Shown piece by piece: positions 17,105-26,368 of a DNA stretch of 41,033 bases. Below the pieces are notes generated by a model. It saw only the letters and a list, made by a program, of their open reading frames with translations, searched no databases and had not been told where the DNA came from. Location: NCBI GenBank assembly GCA_009703925.1, contig WLFD01000004.1:1-41033 (forward strand). Reading direction: 5' to 3'. The stretch is from Actinomycetota bacterium. Its GTDB lineage: Bacteria; Actinomycetota; Acidimicrobiia; Acidimicrobiales; Acidimicrobilacustridaceae. Numbering within the stretch: the stretch's first letter is position 1; each line of letters opens with the position of its first letter. A program made the translations under genes and the position numbers.

Positions 17105-18313
17105 TTACTTCGCGGCCGGCTTCTTCTTCTCGGGAAGACCGAGACGGACACCGGATTCGGCCCACTGAGGCCAACGGGCACGGCTCTTCTCGGCAAGCTT
17201 GCGCATGAGCGCAATGGCGCCGGGGTCCTCGTCGCCGGGACGGGCGATGATCGAACCGTCGGCGATCATGCGGTTCATGATCTCGCGGCCGAGTTCGGTG
17301 CGAACGATCGTGAGCGTCCAGTCGTTGTCCTTGCCGATTCCGCCTGTGGAGATGTCGGCGTGTTCGGCGGCGAAGTCGGGGCAATGGGTGCAGCCCTCGC
17401 GGGTCCAGGCGTGACATTCCTTGAGGTTGATCTCGTGATAGCCACCGTCGCGCGTCCAGAGCTGGAAAACGCCCTTGATGTTCATCTTGGTGATTTCAGC
17501 TTTGGGAATGCGGTACTTGGCTTCGAAGAGCTCTTCGAAGATCGCGTCGTCGAATGTCTTCGAGCACAGCAGCCCGATGTTGAACACGATCGGCTTGCTG
17601 ATCTTCCCGATCTTGCGGGTCCACATGACCGGAGCGATCGATGACTGACAACTCATGCCCACGAGAGCGAGACGCGAGAGCCCGCGCTCGCGCGCTTCGT
17701 CGATGGCAAGCGTGTTGGCCGAATACGTGTAGCGACTTCCCGCTCCGGCAAGGACTTCCTCGCGGTTGGTCGCCACTCCGGGAATGGCCTTCCATGTGGC
17801 TGCGTCGCCACCTTCGAGGTACGAGGTGAGCGCGCCATCGATGTAATCGTTGTCGAGCGCCCAGATGAGCAGCGCCGAAACGAGTCCGCCGTCCTGACCC
17901 ATGCGATGGACCATGTCCTCGCTGGCCCGGGTGAGGAGGATGTCGCTGTAGATGCCGGCGACCTCGTCATCGGTGCGATCGCGGTCGAAGAGATGGCCGT
18001 TGGCCTCCGGCTCCCAGGTGCGGAATCGGGGGCAGGCCCGGGTGCAACTCGTGCAGCCCTTCTCGCCGTGGCCGCAGTTCGTCGGGCCCAATTCGTCCTC
18101 GATGTGGAACGGCTTGTAGCCGCCCGCTTCGTGGTTGTAGCCGATGACGTCGTGGGGGCAGGCGATCACGCAACCGGCGCAACCGGTGCAGAGACCGGCC
18201 GTTATGACCTCGTCGTAGAGTTCCTTCCACTGAAAGGTCCAGCGTTCGGCCTTGGCCTGACCCTTGACCGCAGTGGCGGTCGAGGCCGTGGTGATGGTCC
18301 CGTCGGTGCTCAT
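17105..18313 (-). CDS. Coenzyme F420 hydrogenase/dehydrogenase beta-subunit-like ferredoxin protein
   Basis: Ferredoxin-like clusters CTGCAGCVIACP and CGHGEKGCTSCTRACP; downstream FrhB-like GMSCQSSIAPVM, HAWTREGCTHCPDF. Start at MSTDGTITTAS (18313). Confidence 0.83.
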   Translation of the reverse strand: MSTDGTITTASTATAVKGQAKAERWTFQWKELYDEVITAGLCTGCAGCVIACPHDVIGYNHEAGGYKPFHIEDELGPTNCGHGEKGCTSCTRACPRFRTWEPEANGHLFDRDRTDDEVAGIYSDILLTRASEDMVHRMGQDGGLVSALLIWALDNDYIDGALTSYLEGGDAATWKAIPGVATNREEVLAGAGSRYTYSANTLAIDEARERGLSRLALVGMSCQSSIAPVMWTRKIGKISKPIVFNIGLLCSKTFDDAIFEELFEAKYRIPKAEITKMNIKGVFQLWTRDGGYHEINLKECHAWTREGCTHCPDFAAEHADISTGGIGKDNDWTLTIVRTELGREIMNRMIADGSIIARPGDEDPGAIALMRKLAEKSRARWPQWAESGVRLGLPEKKKPAAK

Positions 18314-18383
18314 GGCCGCCGAATCTATCGGTATTCGCAAGAACGACTGGACCCGGGACGCCAACTGGGCAGAAGATGGCGGC

Positions 18384-19625
18384 ATGGATCTGACCTACCC
18401 GCCCGAAACCGTTCCCTTCCGAGCTGAAGTTCGTGCGTGGCTCGAGGCCAATCTTCCCGAGGGTTGGTTCGAACCCGGGTTCCAGATGACCGACGAACAA
18501 CGAGTCGACTTCAACCGCGACTGGACCGAGCGGCTCTTCGGAGGCGGCTGGATCTGCTCGTCGTGGCCGACCGAGTACGGCGGCAAGGGATTGTCGACGA
18601 TGGATGCTGTCGTCGTGAACGAGGAGTTCGCGAAGGCCGGAGCCCCCATGCGCGCCGACTTCTTCGGCGACACGCTCGTCGGACCGACGATCCTCCAATG
18701 GGGAACCGAAGAACAGAAGAAGGAATTCCTTCCGAAGATCCTTTCGGGAACCATCGCCTGGTGCCAGGGATTCAGCGAACCCGATGCGGGTTCCGATCTG
18801 GCGAACCTGGGAACCCGAGCCGTTCTCGATGGTGACGAATGGGTGATCAACGGACAGAAGATCTGGACGACACAGGGGTTCATCGCCGATTACGTGTTCA
18901 TCCTCTGCCGCACCGATCCGGATGCATCGAAGCACAAGGGCATCTCGTATCTCCTCTGCCCGATGGATCAACCCGGCGTCGAGGTCCGGCCGATCAAGCA
19001 GGTCGACGGTTCCGCCGAGTTCGCAGAGGTGTTCTTCACCGATGCCCGCTGTTCGAAGGACAACGTCGTCGGCGGCTTGAACAACGGATGGTCCGTGGCC
19101 ATGACGACGCTCGGCTTCGAGCGTGGAACGTCGGCAACGACGGGACATCGTCGTTTCGAGACGGAACTGAATCACATTCTCGAGATCGCCAAGCGCAACG
19201 GAGCGATCAACGATCCCATGATCCGCCAGCGTTTGGCGCTGGCGTATTCGAAGGTCCAGATCATGCGCATCAACGGGCTGCGCTCGCTGTCCTCGGTGCT
19301 GCACAACAAGAAGGACTTCGGTGTCGCAGCACTTGGCGCGACGAACAAGATCTTCTGGAGCGAGTATCACCAACAGGTCATGAAGTTGGCCATGGACATC
19401 ATGGGTGTCGAAGGGCAGATCCTCCTGGGCGATCCGGGCGAGGACGAATCGGTTCCGGGTTACGGCCGCCGTGCGGTCAATTCCCAGTACCCCACCAATG
19501 CGCTGCAATCGTCGTTCTTCTTCAGCCGCTCGGAGACGATCTGGGGCGGTACCTCGCAGATCCAGCGCAACATCGTGGGTGAACGAGTTCTCGGGCTCCC
19601 GAAAGAACCCAAAGTCGCGACCTGA
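18384..19625 (+). CDS. Acyl-CoA dehydrogenase
   Basis: WCQGFSEPDAGSDLANLGTRAVLDGDEWVINGQKIWTTQG; C-terminal ETIWGGTSQIQRNIVGERVLGLPKEP. Confidence 0.93.
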   Translation: MDLTYPPETVPFRAEVRAWLEANLPEGWFEPGFQMTDEQRVDFNRDWTERLFGGGWICSSWPTEYGGKGLSTMDAVVVNEEFAKAGAPMRADFFGDTLVGPTILQWGTEEQKKEFLPKILSGTIAWCQGFSEPDAGSDLANLGTRAVLDGDEWVINGQKIWTTQGFIADYVFILCRTDPDASKHKGISYLLCPMDQPGVEVRPIKQVDGSAEFAEVFFTDARCSKDNVVGGLNNGWSVAMTTLGFERGTSATTGHRRFETELNHILEIAKRNGAINDPMIRQRLALAYSKVQIMRINGLRSLSSVLHNKKDFGVAALGATNKIFWSEYHQQVMKLAMDIMGVEGQILLGDPGEDESVPGYGRRAVNSQYPTNALQSSFFFSRSETIWGGTSQIQRNIVGERVLGLPKEPKVAT

Positions 19626-19664
19626 CGGGGAACCGGCAAAGGCCCCGACTAACCTTGGCGGGTC

Positions 19665-21218
19665 ATGTCTGATGTGCCCCCCACGTCGGCCGATGGAGAG
19701 CTTCCGGTCCGCCCGGAAAAGCCCGCATTCCGCCACGCACTTCCTCCTGCCCGGGCCAAGCGCGCCTTTCAGGGCATCGCTGTGATCGTGGTTCTTGCCA
19801 TTGTCGCCGTAGCCGCCGCTACCGGATACGGCTGGTACCGGTTCAACCAGATCGACCGCAAGGACCTTGCCCTGTCGGAATCGTCGGGCAGCATCCAGAA
19901 CTTCCTGATCGTGGGTTCCGACAGTCGGTCGACCGTCGACCCGGAAGATCCCGATGCGTCGGCGTTCCTCAACGCGAAGGGTGCCGATCAGGGTGGTCAG
20001 CGATCCGACACGATCATGGTCGCCCGCGTCGATCCGAACGCGAAGACGATCGATCTGATCTCCTTTCCCCGCGATCTGTGGGTCCCGATTCAGCCCTCGG
20101 GTACACCCGAGCGGATCAATACGGCCTACGCGCAGGGTAAAGACGCGACTGATGGCGCCCAGCGACTCATCGATACGATCAAGGCCGATTTCGGTATCGA
20201 GATCAATCATTACGTCGAGATCAACTTCAAGAGTTTCAAGGGAATCACCGACGCTGTCGGCGGGGTGTCGCTGTATTTCGAGAAGCCGGTCCGCGACCGC
20301 AGCTCCGGCTTCTACATGTACGACACCGGTTGCCAGAAGCTGACGGGTGAGCAGGGAATCGCCTACGCGCGATCCCGACACCTCGAGTACTACAGCACGA
20401 GCTCAAAGAAATGGACCGAAGATCCGAGTGCCGATCTCGGAAGAATCTCGCGCCAAACCCTGTTCATGCGCACGATCATCGACAAGGCGCAGACAAGGTT
20501 CGGCGACATGAACGTCAAGTCGATCAACGACCTGATCTCCTCCACCGCCGACAACCTGAGCCTCGACACAAACCTGAGCCTCAACCAGATGATGGCTCTC
20601 GCGAAATCGTTCAAGGGTTTCGGCGGAGACCAGATCCGTAGCCATGCGTTGCCCGTCTATCCCGACATGACGAGCGGAGGCGCAAGCATCCTCCGCCTCG
20701 ATGCCACCGCCGCCGAGGAGACACTCAACATCTTCCGCGGTCTTCCCCCGGGCACGGTGTCGCCGAGTTCGGTGACGCTCTCCGTCAGCAACGGAAGCGG
20801 CACCAAGAATCAAGCCACCGAAGTGAGCGCCCGGTTCGCGCAACTCGGATACAAGGCGACGCCCGGAGCGGATGCAACGAAGACTCAGACGGCGACGGTT
20901 GTTCGCTACGCCCCCGGGCTCGAATCCCAGGCGGGATTGGTCGCCCGTCAACTCTCGGGTGGCGCCCAGCTTCAGCCCGACAAGACGCTGACCGGCGCCA
21001 AAGCACAGATCGTTCTCGTCACCGGTTCGGATTTCACAGGTGTTCTCGATCAGGCATCGCCTTTGGCGGTAACCACGACCACCACGTCCGATCCGAATTC
21101 GACAGTGGCAACCACGACGACGATGGACACCCCGGTGGTGACCATCAAGCCGGGTGAAGTCACCGAACTGGTCGGCGTTCTCGCCGGCGAGGCGCCCGAG
21201 GGCACCGTTTGCAACTAG
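19665..21218 (+). CDS. LytR-CpsA-Psr (LCP) family protein with C-terminal LytR_C domain
   Basis: TM IAVIVVLAIVAVAAATGYGW; FLIVGSDSR, RSDTIMVARVDPNAKTIDLISFPRDLWV, INTAYAQG, YARSRHLEYYS; VTLSVSNGSGTKNQATEVSARFAQLGY. Confidence 0.92.
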   Translation: MSDVPPTSADGELPVRPEKPAFRHALPPARAKRAFQGIAVIVVLAIVAVAAATGYGWYRFNQIDRKDLALSESSGSIQNFLIVGSDSRSTVDPEDPDASAFLNAKGADQGGQRSDTIMVARVDPNAKTIDLISFPRDLWVPIQPSGTPERINTAYAQGKDATDGAQRLIDTIKADFGIEINHYVEINFKSFKGITDAVGGVSLYFEKPVRDRSSGFYMYDTGCQKLTGEQGIAYARSRHLEYYSTSSKKWTEDPSADLGRISRQTLFMRTIIDKAQTRFGDMNVKSINDLISSTADNLSLDTNLSLNQMMALAKSFKGFGGDQIRSHALPVYPDMTSGGASILRLDATAAEETLNIFRGLPPGTVSPSSVTLSVSNGSGTKNQATEVSARFAQLGYKATPGADATKTQTATVVRYAPGLESQAGLVARQLSGGAQLQPDKTLTGAKAQIVLVTGSDFTGVLDQASPLAVTTTTTSDPNSTVATTTTMDTPVVTIKPGEVTELVGVLAGEAPEGTVCN

Positions 21219-21227
21219 AACACCCTG

Positions 21228-22766
21228 ATGCTCCTGCATGAGGTTGTTCTCGGCGCGGCCCGCTCGATTCCCGGGCAAGCGGCGATCGTTCACGGCGACG
21301 AGGTTCTGACGTTCGGGGAGTTGGCCGATCGGGTTCGCAGGACAGCATTGTTTGCCACCGAGTTCTGTCCGGTCGGCGGACGCATTGCGGTCATCGGGGA
21401 GAACGACCCGGGTTGGATCGATCTCTATTACGGAGTCCCCGCTGCGGGTCGCACCCTTGTATTCCTGAATCAACGGCTTTCGGCTCCCGAGCTGAGCGCG
21501 CTCATCACGCGCAGTGGAGCATCGGTGGTTGTCGGGGAACCGACCCACCTCGATCGGCTTCGCCTCGAAGGCGTCGAGCTACCACTTGTCGACTGGGACG
21601 GTTGGAAGCTCGGATGTTTGGCGCTCGGAGACGTGCCGATCGCCCCGGTGCCATCGGCATCGTCGGACGCAATCCCGGCCTGGCTGCTGTTCACGAGTGG
21701 AACGACGGCCGCGCCCAAGGGGGCGTTGCTCACCCATCGCAGTGTGATGGCTGCAGTAGCCGCAAGCAGCGCGGCGCGACCGGTGGAACCCGACGACGTC
21801 TACGCGTTTCCGTTCCCGTTGTGTCATGTTGCCGGATACAACGTCGTGCATCGACACTTCCACGGGCGACCGGTCGTGTTGCTGGATCGCTTCGAGCCGA
21901 AAACCTTCTGTGCGGCAGTCGCGGCACGAAGCGCGACCTCGACATCGCTGGCCGCAACGATGCTCGCTTCCCTTCTCGATCATGTCGACTCGGATCCGGG
22001 CGCTCTCGAAGACCTGCGGACTCTGCGATCGATCGCTTACGGAGCGGCTCCGATGCCCCCGAGTCTCCTGCGTCGGGCTGATGCGTTGCTCGGTGTCGAC
22101 TTCGCCCAGGGCTACGGAATGACGGAGCTGTCGGGAAACGCCGTGTTTCTCGACGCCGAGGCACATCGGCGGGGACTCGCCGGCGAACCCGGGTTGCTCG
22201 CTGCGGCCGGCAGACCAGCTCCCGGTGTCGAGGTGCGGATTGCAGATGCCGACGATGTCGATGTCCGGTTGGGCGAAGTCGGGGAGATCCTCGTTCGCGC
22301 CGATCAGATGATGATCGGTTACCTGGACGATCCGGACGCATCGGAAGCGGCGCTGCGCGGAGGTTGGCTGCACACCGGCGACATCGGACGAATCGATGAC
22401 GGGGGATACCTGCATGTCGTTGATCGGAGCAAGGACATCATCATCACCGGCGGCGAGAACGTTTCTTCGCGGGAGGTGGAGGACGTGGTCGCCGCTTTCC
22501 CGGGGGTGCTGCGCGTCGCCGTCGTTGGTGTTCCCGATCCGCGTTGGGGTGAAAACGTCTGTGCGGTGATTGTTTCCCCGGAGGCCGATCGACCCGATCC
22601 GGCGGTACTCGCTGCGTTCGTCCGGTCCCGGCTGGCCGGCTTCAAGGTTCCGCGTCATGTCGTGTTCGTCACAGAGCTTCCGGTGAACGCGTCGGGAAAG
22701 GTGCTCAAGGCGCAATTGCGCGAGCTCCTCGCCGAGGAGCCTCAACTGCTCGGCCCCCGACTTTGA
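21228..22766 (+). CDS. AMP-dependent acyl-CoA synthetase/ligase
   Basis: LLFTSGTTAAPKGALLTH; QGYGMTELSG; TGDIGRIDDGGYLHVVDRSKDIIITGGENVSSREVEDV; NASGKVLKAQLREL. Confidence 0.92.
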   Translation: MLLHEVVLGAARSIPGQAAIVHGDEVLTFGELADRVRRTALFATEFCPVGGRIAVIGENDPGWIDLYYGVPAAGRTLVFLNQRLSAPELSALITRSGASVVVGEPTHLDRLRLEGVELPLVDWDGWKLGCLALGDVPIAPVPSASSDAIPAWLLFTSGTTAAPKGALLTHRSVMAAVAASSAARPVEPDDVYAFPFPLCHVAGYNVVHRHFHGRPVVLLDRFEPKTFCAAVAARSATSTSLAATMLASLLDHVDSDPGALEDLRTLRSIAYGAAPMPPSLLRRADALLGVDFAQGYGMTELSGNAVFLDAEAHRRGLAGEPGLLAAAGRPAPGVEVRIADADDVDVRLGEVGEILVRADQMMIGYLDDPDASEAALRGGWLHTGDIGRIDDGGYLHVVDRSKDIIITGGENVSSREVEDVVAAFPGVLRVAVVGVPDPRWGENVCAVIVSPEADRPDPAVLAAFVRSRLAGFKVPRHVVFVTELPVNASGKVLKAQLRELLAEEPQLLGPRL

Positions 22767-22803
22767 CGCACTGCGTTCCCATCATCTTCCGGAGTGGGTA
22801 CGT

Positions 22804-22831
22804 CGATGTTCACCCGATCAGGTGAACATCG
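22804..22831. promoter_or_regulatory. 28-bp palindrome upstream of the tetR gene, candidate operator
   Basis: CGATGTTCACC-CGATCA-GGTGAACATCG, perfect 11-bp arms, central GATC, 33 bp before the ATG at 22864. Confidence 0.65.
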
Positions 22832-22863
22832 GATGAACCGGTAAAGCTAGGATGGGGTTTCGT

Positions 22864-23505
22864 ATGACAGAAACAACCAGCGGTCAGTTGCGTGTGAACC
22901 TCCGCCCCGAACATCCGACAGCCTTGCGGCTGATCGATGTGACCGTCGAGATGATCGATGCGCATGGTGAGGTCGCCGTACGAGTGCAGGACGTCGTCGC
23001 TGCAGCCGGCGTGCAGATCCCGGTCCTCTATCGCCACTTCGGAAACCGCGAAGGTCTGATTCAGGCCGCTCATGTCCGTCGCATGCAGAACGAACTCGCG
23101 TCGTTTCTCGAGGAGGGCCGCGAACGGGCCGGTCTGGCGCAAAACCGCGACGAGTTCCTGCGCACCTTCGACCAGGTGCTCGATGTGCTTTTCGGTCCGG
23201 AACGTGCCGATGCCCGATTCAAGCGACTCAATGTCGTGGGTAGCGGCTATGGCCGTCCGGAAATGGAAGCGGTGCTCGTCGAGCTCCAGCAGGAAGCTTC
23301 CGGACGTCTCGGGGAATTGTTGAAGCCCGCCCAGGACCAGGGATGGATCCCCGCGACACTCGCAATCCCGACCTTCATCGCCTGGCTCACCGGCTTGGCG
23401 ATGAGCCAGACCCTCATCGATCTGGTCGACGACGCGGAACTGACGCAGGGCTGGATCGCGATGTCGAAGAAAACGGCAATGGCCATCCTCAGCGACACCA
23501 TCTGA
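22864..23505 (+). CDS. TetR/AcrR-family transcriptional regulator
   Basis: HTH VAVRVQDVVAAAGVQIPVLYRHFGNREGLIQAAHVRRM; about 213 aa. Confidence 0.88.
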   Translation: MTETTSGQLRVNLRPEHPTALRLIDVTVEMIDAHGEVAVRVQDVVAAAGVQIPVLYRHFGNREGLIQAAHVRRMQNELASFLEEGRERAGLAQNRDEFLRTFDQVLDVLFGPERADARFKRLNVVGSGYGRPEMEAVLVELQQEASGRLGELLKPAQDQGWIPATLAIPTFIAWLTGLAMSQTLIDLVDDAELTQGWIAMSKKTAMAILSDTI

Positions 23506-23617
23506 TCATCGCCCCGACTGATTCTCGGCCCGATCCTCGCCCGGATCGGACTCTTCCGGATCGAACGTTCCGGACCCGGCGGCGGATCACTGCAGGTTCG
23601 TCCCTCTGCGGGAAAAT

Positions 23618-23692
23618 TGGTGCCCTCGGGGCGATTCGAACGCCCGCACACGCCTCCGGAGGGCGATGCTCTATCCCCTGAGCTACGAGGGC
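23618..23692 (-). tRNA. tRNA-Arg (anticodon CCG), CCA encoded
   Basis: Reverse strand GCCCTCG-TA-GCTCAGGGGATAGAGC-A-TCGCC-CTCCGGA-GGCGT-GTGC-GGGCGTTCGAATCGCCC-CGAGGGC-ACCA; anticodon at 23657-23659. Confidence 0.95.
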
Positions 23693-23764
23693 TTACCGGT
23701 TGGCAACCCTAGCCGAGTGATCCGCCGTGTCCCGAAGGGGGAGTCCGGCCCGAGCGGCGACAGG

Positions 23765-24424
23765 TCAGGGAAGGATGTTGATGGCCCTCGATGCGACCAT
23801 GACGATCGTGACAAGTGCCGATCCGGATTGCAGCATCATCAGCGCCTTCGAGCGTGTGGTGAGCGGCATGGCATCGGTGGGGCTGAATGCGGTCGAGTTG
23901 GTGAAGCTCACGTAGAGGTAGTCGAAGAACGACGGCATCCAGACGGTGGGGAAGACCTCGGGTGCGGCCTGTTGCGGAAAGAGGAAATCGCGCTTGTAGG
24001 CGGCGAGTTCGTGACGCGGGGCCGGACCGCCGCCATCGAGTTCCCAGTACCAAAGAGCAAAAACGATGACACTTGTCCACCAGAGGGCAACGGCGGAGAA
24101 GATAAGGCTCGTCCCTTCGACATCGGCGCTGTTGAGCATGTCGTGCAGGAGGAGGCCCAACGCGCTGAGGTTGGCGGCAGAAACGAACGCGATCAGCAGG
24201 ACCGAAATGGTGCGCAACAACGCGGTGTCGGGTTCGTTGCGATCGGGATTCGAGATGAGCAATGGAATCACGAGGAGTCCCTCGAGAACCGGAAGCAACC
24301 AGCGGGGACCGAGGATCAGGGTCTGGGGGAGTGCCAGATAGAGCGCCATAGCCACAAGCAGGGCGAGTGCTGCGGGCCATCGTGGCTCGTGTGCCCCGAT
24401 GCGGGGCGGACTCGGAACGGTCAC
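23765..24424 (-). CDS. Multi-pass membrane protein, possibly ion-channel-like
   Basis: GTG start (VTVPSPPRIGAHEPRWPAALALLVAMALYLALP) overlapping the YccF stop by 4 bp; several TM segments; YVSFTNSTAFSPTDAMPLTTRSKALMMLQSGSALVTIVMVASRAINIL. Function call is weak. Confidence 0.6.
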   Translation of the reverse strand: MTVPSPPRIGAHEPRWPAALALLVAMALYLALPQTLILGPRWLLPVLEGLLVIPLLISNPDRNEPDTALLRTISVLLIAFVSAANLSALGLLLHDMLNSADVEGTSLIFSAVALWWTSVIVFALWYWELDGGGPAPRHELAAYKRDFLFPQQAAPEVFPTVWMPSFFDYLYVSFTNSTAFSPTDAMPLTTRSKALMMLQSGSALVTIVMVASRAINILP

Positions 24425-24825
24425 GCCCGGGTGTTGTAGGAGGAGTAGGCCGTCGAGGTGGGCACGATCACGCGTCCGAACGGCCAGAGGGCGAGCAGCG
24501 AGAGTTTGAAGGCCTGGATGCCGAACGGGATCCCGATGATCGTGATGCACAGGAGGACTCCGGCGGCGATGTGGGCCACGAAGATGGCCCAGCCGAAGAG
24601 AACGAGCCAGATGACGTTGAACACGATCTCGAGGGGACCCGCGGACGAACCGATGACAGCAGTCCGACCGAAGGGCCAGAACGCGAGGCCGGCGAGTTTG
24701 AAGGACTGGATGCCGAACGGGATCCCGATGATCGTGACGCACAGGATCAATCCACCGATGATGTACCCGAGTGCGAGCCAGAATCCGGCGAGAACGAGCC
24801 AGAGGATGTTGCCGATCGTCTTCAT
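24421..24825 (-). CDS. YccF-domain membrane protein with two tandem repeats
   Basis: ILCVTIIGIPFGIQSFKLAGLAFWPFGR and LLCITIIGIPFGIQAFKLSLLALWPFGR. Confidence 0.87.
   Translation of the reverse strand: MKTIGNILWLVLAGFWLALGYIIGGLILCVTIIGIPFGIQSFKLAGLAFWPFGRTAVIGSSAGPLEIVFNVIWLVLFGWAIFVAHIAAGVLLCITIIGIPFGIQAFKLSLLALWPFGRVIVPTSTAYSSYNTRA
24502..24554 (-). repeat. 53-nt direct repeat, copy 1, within yccF-like gene
   Basis: gagtttgaaggcctggatgccgaacgggatcccgatgatcgtgatgcacagga; 51/53 identical to 24694-24746. Confidence 0.9.
24694..24746 (-). repeat. 53-nt direct repeat, copy 2, within yccF-like gene
   Basis: gagtttgaaggactggatgccgaacgggatcccgatgatcgtgacgcacagga; 51/53 identical to 24502-24554. 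Confidence 0.9.
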
Positions 24826-24862
24826 CCCCGGACGCTACCGCCGGGAAAGGCCGCCATCGGGG

Positions 24863-26230
24863 CTATCGGTGTTCGACGCCGACCGCTTCGAGCTTGGCCC
24901 GGAAGTCGGAATAGCCGCGGTCGAGAAGATCGACGCCGTGGATGAGGCTCTCGCCCTCGGCGGCAGCGGCGGCGATGACGTAGGAGAAGCCGGCGCGGAG
25001 ATCAGGGATGACCAGTTCGGCACCGTGGAGTTTGGTCGGCCCCACGACGACGGCCGAGTGGCGGTGATTGCCGGCACCGAAGCGGCAACGGGTCGGTCCG
25101 AGACACTCCGTGAAGACCTGGATCTGGGCTCCGAGACTGCGGAGGGCGTCGGTGTAACCGAGACGGTCCTCGTACACGGTTTCGTGAATGACGCTCACGC
25201 CGTCGGCCTGCGTGAGGGCGGTGACGAACGGCGATTGCCAGTCGGTCATGAAGCCGGGATGCACGTCGGTCTCGAGGGCGAGGGGTCGCAGCATCCGACG
25301 GGCCCGTCGGAACGAAAGCGTGTTGCCGTCGGCGTCGATCGTGAAGTCTCCGCCGGCGCGGCGATAGACGTTGAGGAACGTGGACAGCTCCTGCTGTTGC
25401 ACGCCATGGACCGTGATGTTCCCGCCGGTGGCGAGAGCGAGAGATGCCCACGATGCAGCCTCGAGGCGATCACCGATGACCCGGTGCTCGAAACCACCGA
25501 GTTCGCCGACGCCGGTCACCCGGATCGTGCGATTCGGCTCGACCGAGATGATCGCTCCCATTTTCTGGAGGACACACACGAGATCGAGAATCTCCGGCTC
25601 GATGGCCGCATTCGAGAGTTCGGAGTCACCCTCGGCGAGCGCCGAGGCGAACAGGAACTGCTCGGTCGCGCCGACGCTCGGGAAGGGGAGTTCGATGCGG
25701 GCCCCGCGCAGTCGATCGGCGTGGAGCTCGATGACATCGTCGTGGTGTTCATCGCGGGCGCCAAAGGCACGAAGGACAAGCAGATGGAAATCGACCGGAC
25801 GAGGTCCGATGGAGCAACCGCCGGGGGCCGCGACCACAGCGTGCCCGGTGCGGTGCAGTGACACTGCGGTGGTGAGGACCGGAATCCGGCTTGCTGTGTG
25901 CAGGCGCATCACGTCGGCTTCGCCGAGGGTGTTGAACGTGTGGGCGGTGATCCGGACCGAATCGGCATCGCGCTCGACGGTGCCACCGGCGATGCTGATC
26001 AATTCGTCGACAACGGCGATGTCGGTGATCGACGAGATGTTCGTGAGATGGCAGGGCTCGGTTGTGAGCAGCGCCGCAACCATGGCCTTGGGCATGGCGT
26101 TCTTCGAACCGCGGACGTGGATCGAACCCTCGACGGGCTGGCCCCCGCGCACGGTCATGGTGTCGCCGTTCCGGGGAGGAGTGGGCGAATCGATGGGATC
26201 GGCGGTCGGCGAGGCGGTCATGACGCTCAC
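24863..26230 (-). CDS. murA: UDP-N-acetylglucosamine 1-carboxyvinyltransferase
   Basis: GGQPVEGSIHVRGSKNAMPKAMVAALLTTEP; active-site Cys loop APGGCSIGPRPVDFHL; YTDALRSLGAQIQVF; LRAGFSYVIAA. Start could be GTG 26230 or an ATG at 26221 or 26161. Confidence 0.92.
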   Translation of the reverse strand: MSVMTASPTADPIDSPTPPRNGDTMTVRGGQPVEGSIHVRGSKNAMPKAMVAALLTTEPCHLTNISSITDIAVVDELISIAGGTVERDADSVRITAHTFNTLGEADVMRLHTASRIPVLTTAVSLHRTGHAVVAAPGGCSIGPRPVDFHLLVLRAFGARDEHHDDVIELHADRLRGARIELPFPSVGATEQFLFASALAEGDSELSNAAIEPEILDLVCVLQKMGAIISVEPNRTIRVTGVGELGGFEHRVIGDRLEAASWASLALATGGNITVHGVQQQELSTFLNVYRRAGGDFTIDADGNTLSFRRARRMLRPLALETDVHPGFMTDWQSPFVTALTQADGVSVIHETVYEDRLGYTDALRSLGAQIQVFTECLGPTRCRFGAGNHRHSAVVVGPTKLHGAELVIPDLRAGFSYVIAAAAAEGESLIHGVDLLDRGYSDFRAKLEAVGVEHR

Positions 26231-26368
26231 GATGCTAGGGCGGCAGGGCCCCCCGGGACACCAACATCCCGATTACCCATGTAAACCGGGGCCGGAGCAG
26301 GCGGGGGTCGGGAAGTAGGGTTCACCCATTCATCCGCCCTGTGCCCATCGACCGGAGTTCCCCCTTCC

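Noticed and set aside
17967-20381. 804-aa reverse-strand ORF antisense to the acyl-CoA dehydrogenase and LCP genes
   Set aside because: Shadow ORF from GC-rich codon usage; covers two well-supported genes, composition is D/R/H-rich and no family motif is visible (the shared C-terminal ferredoxin region is in the wrong frame).
23765-24742. Full 325-aa ORF including an Arg/His-rich N-terminus
   Set aside because: N-terminal third lies antiframe in yccF; GTG at 24424 with 4-bp overlap is a better start.
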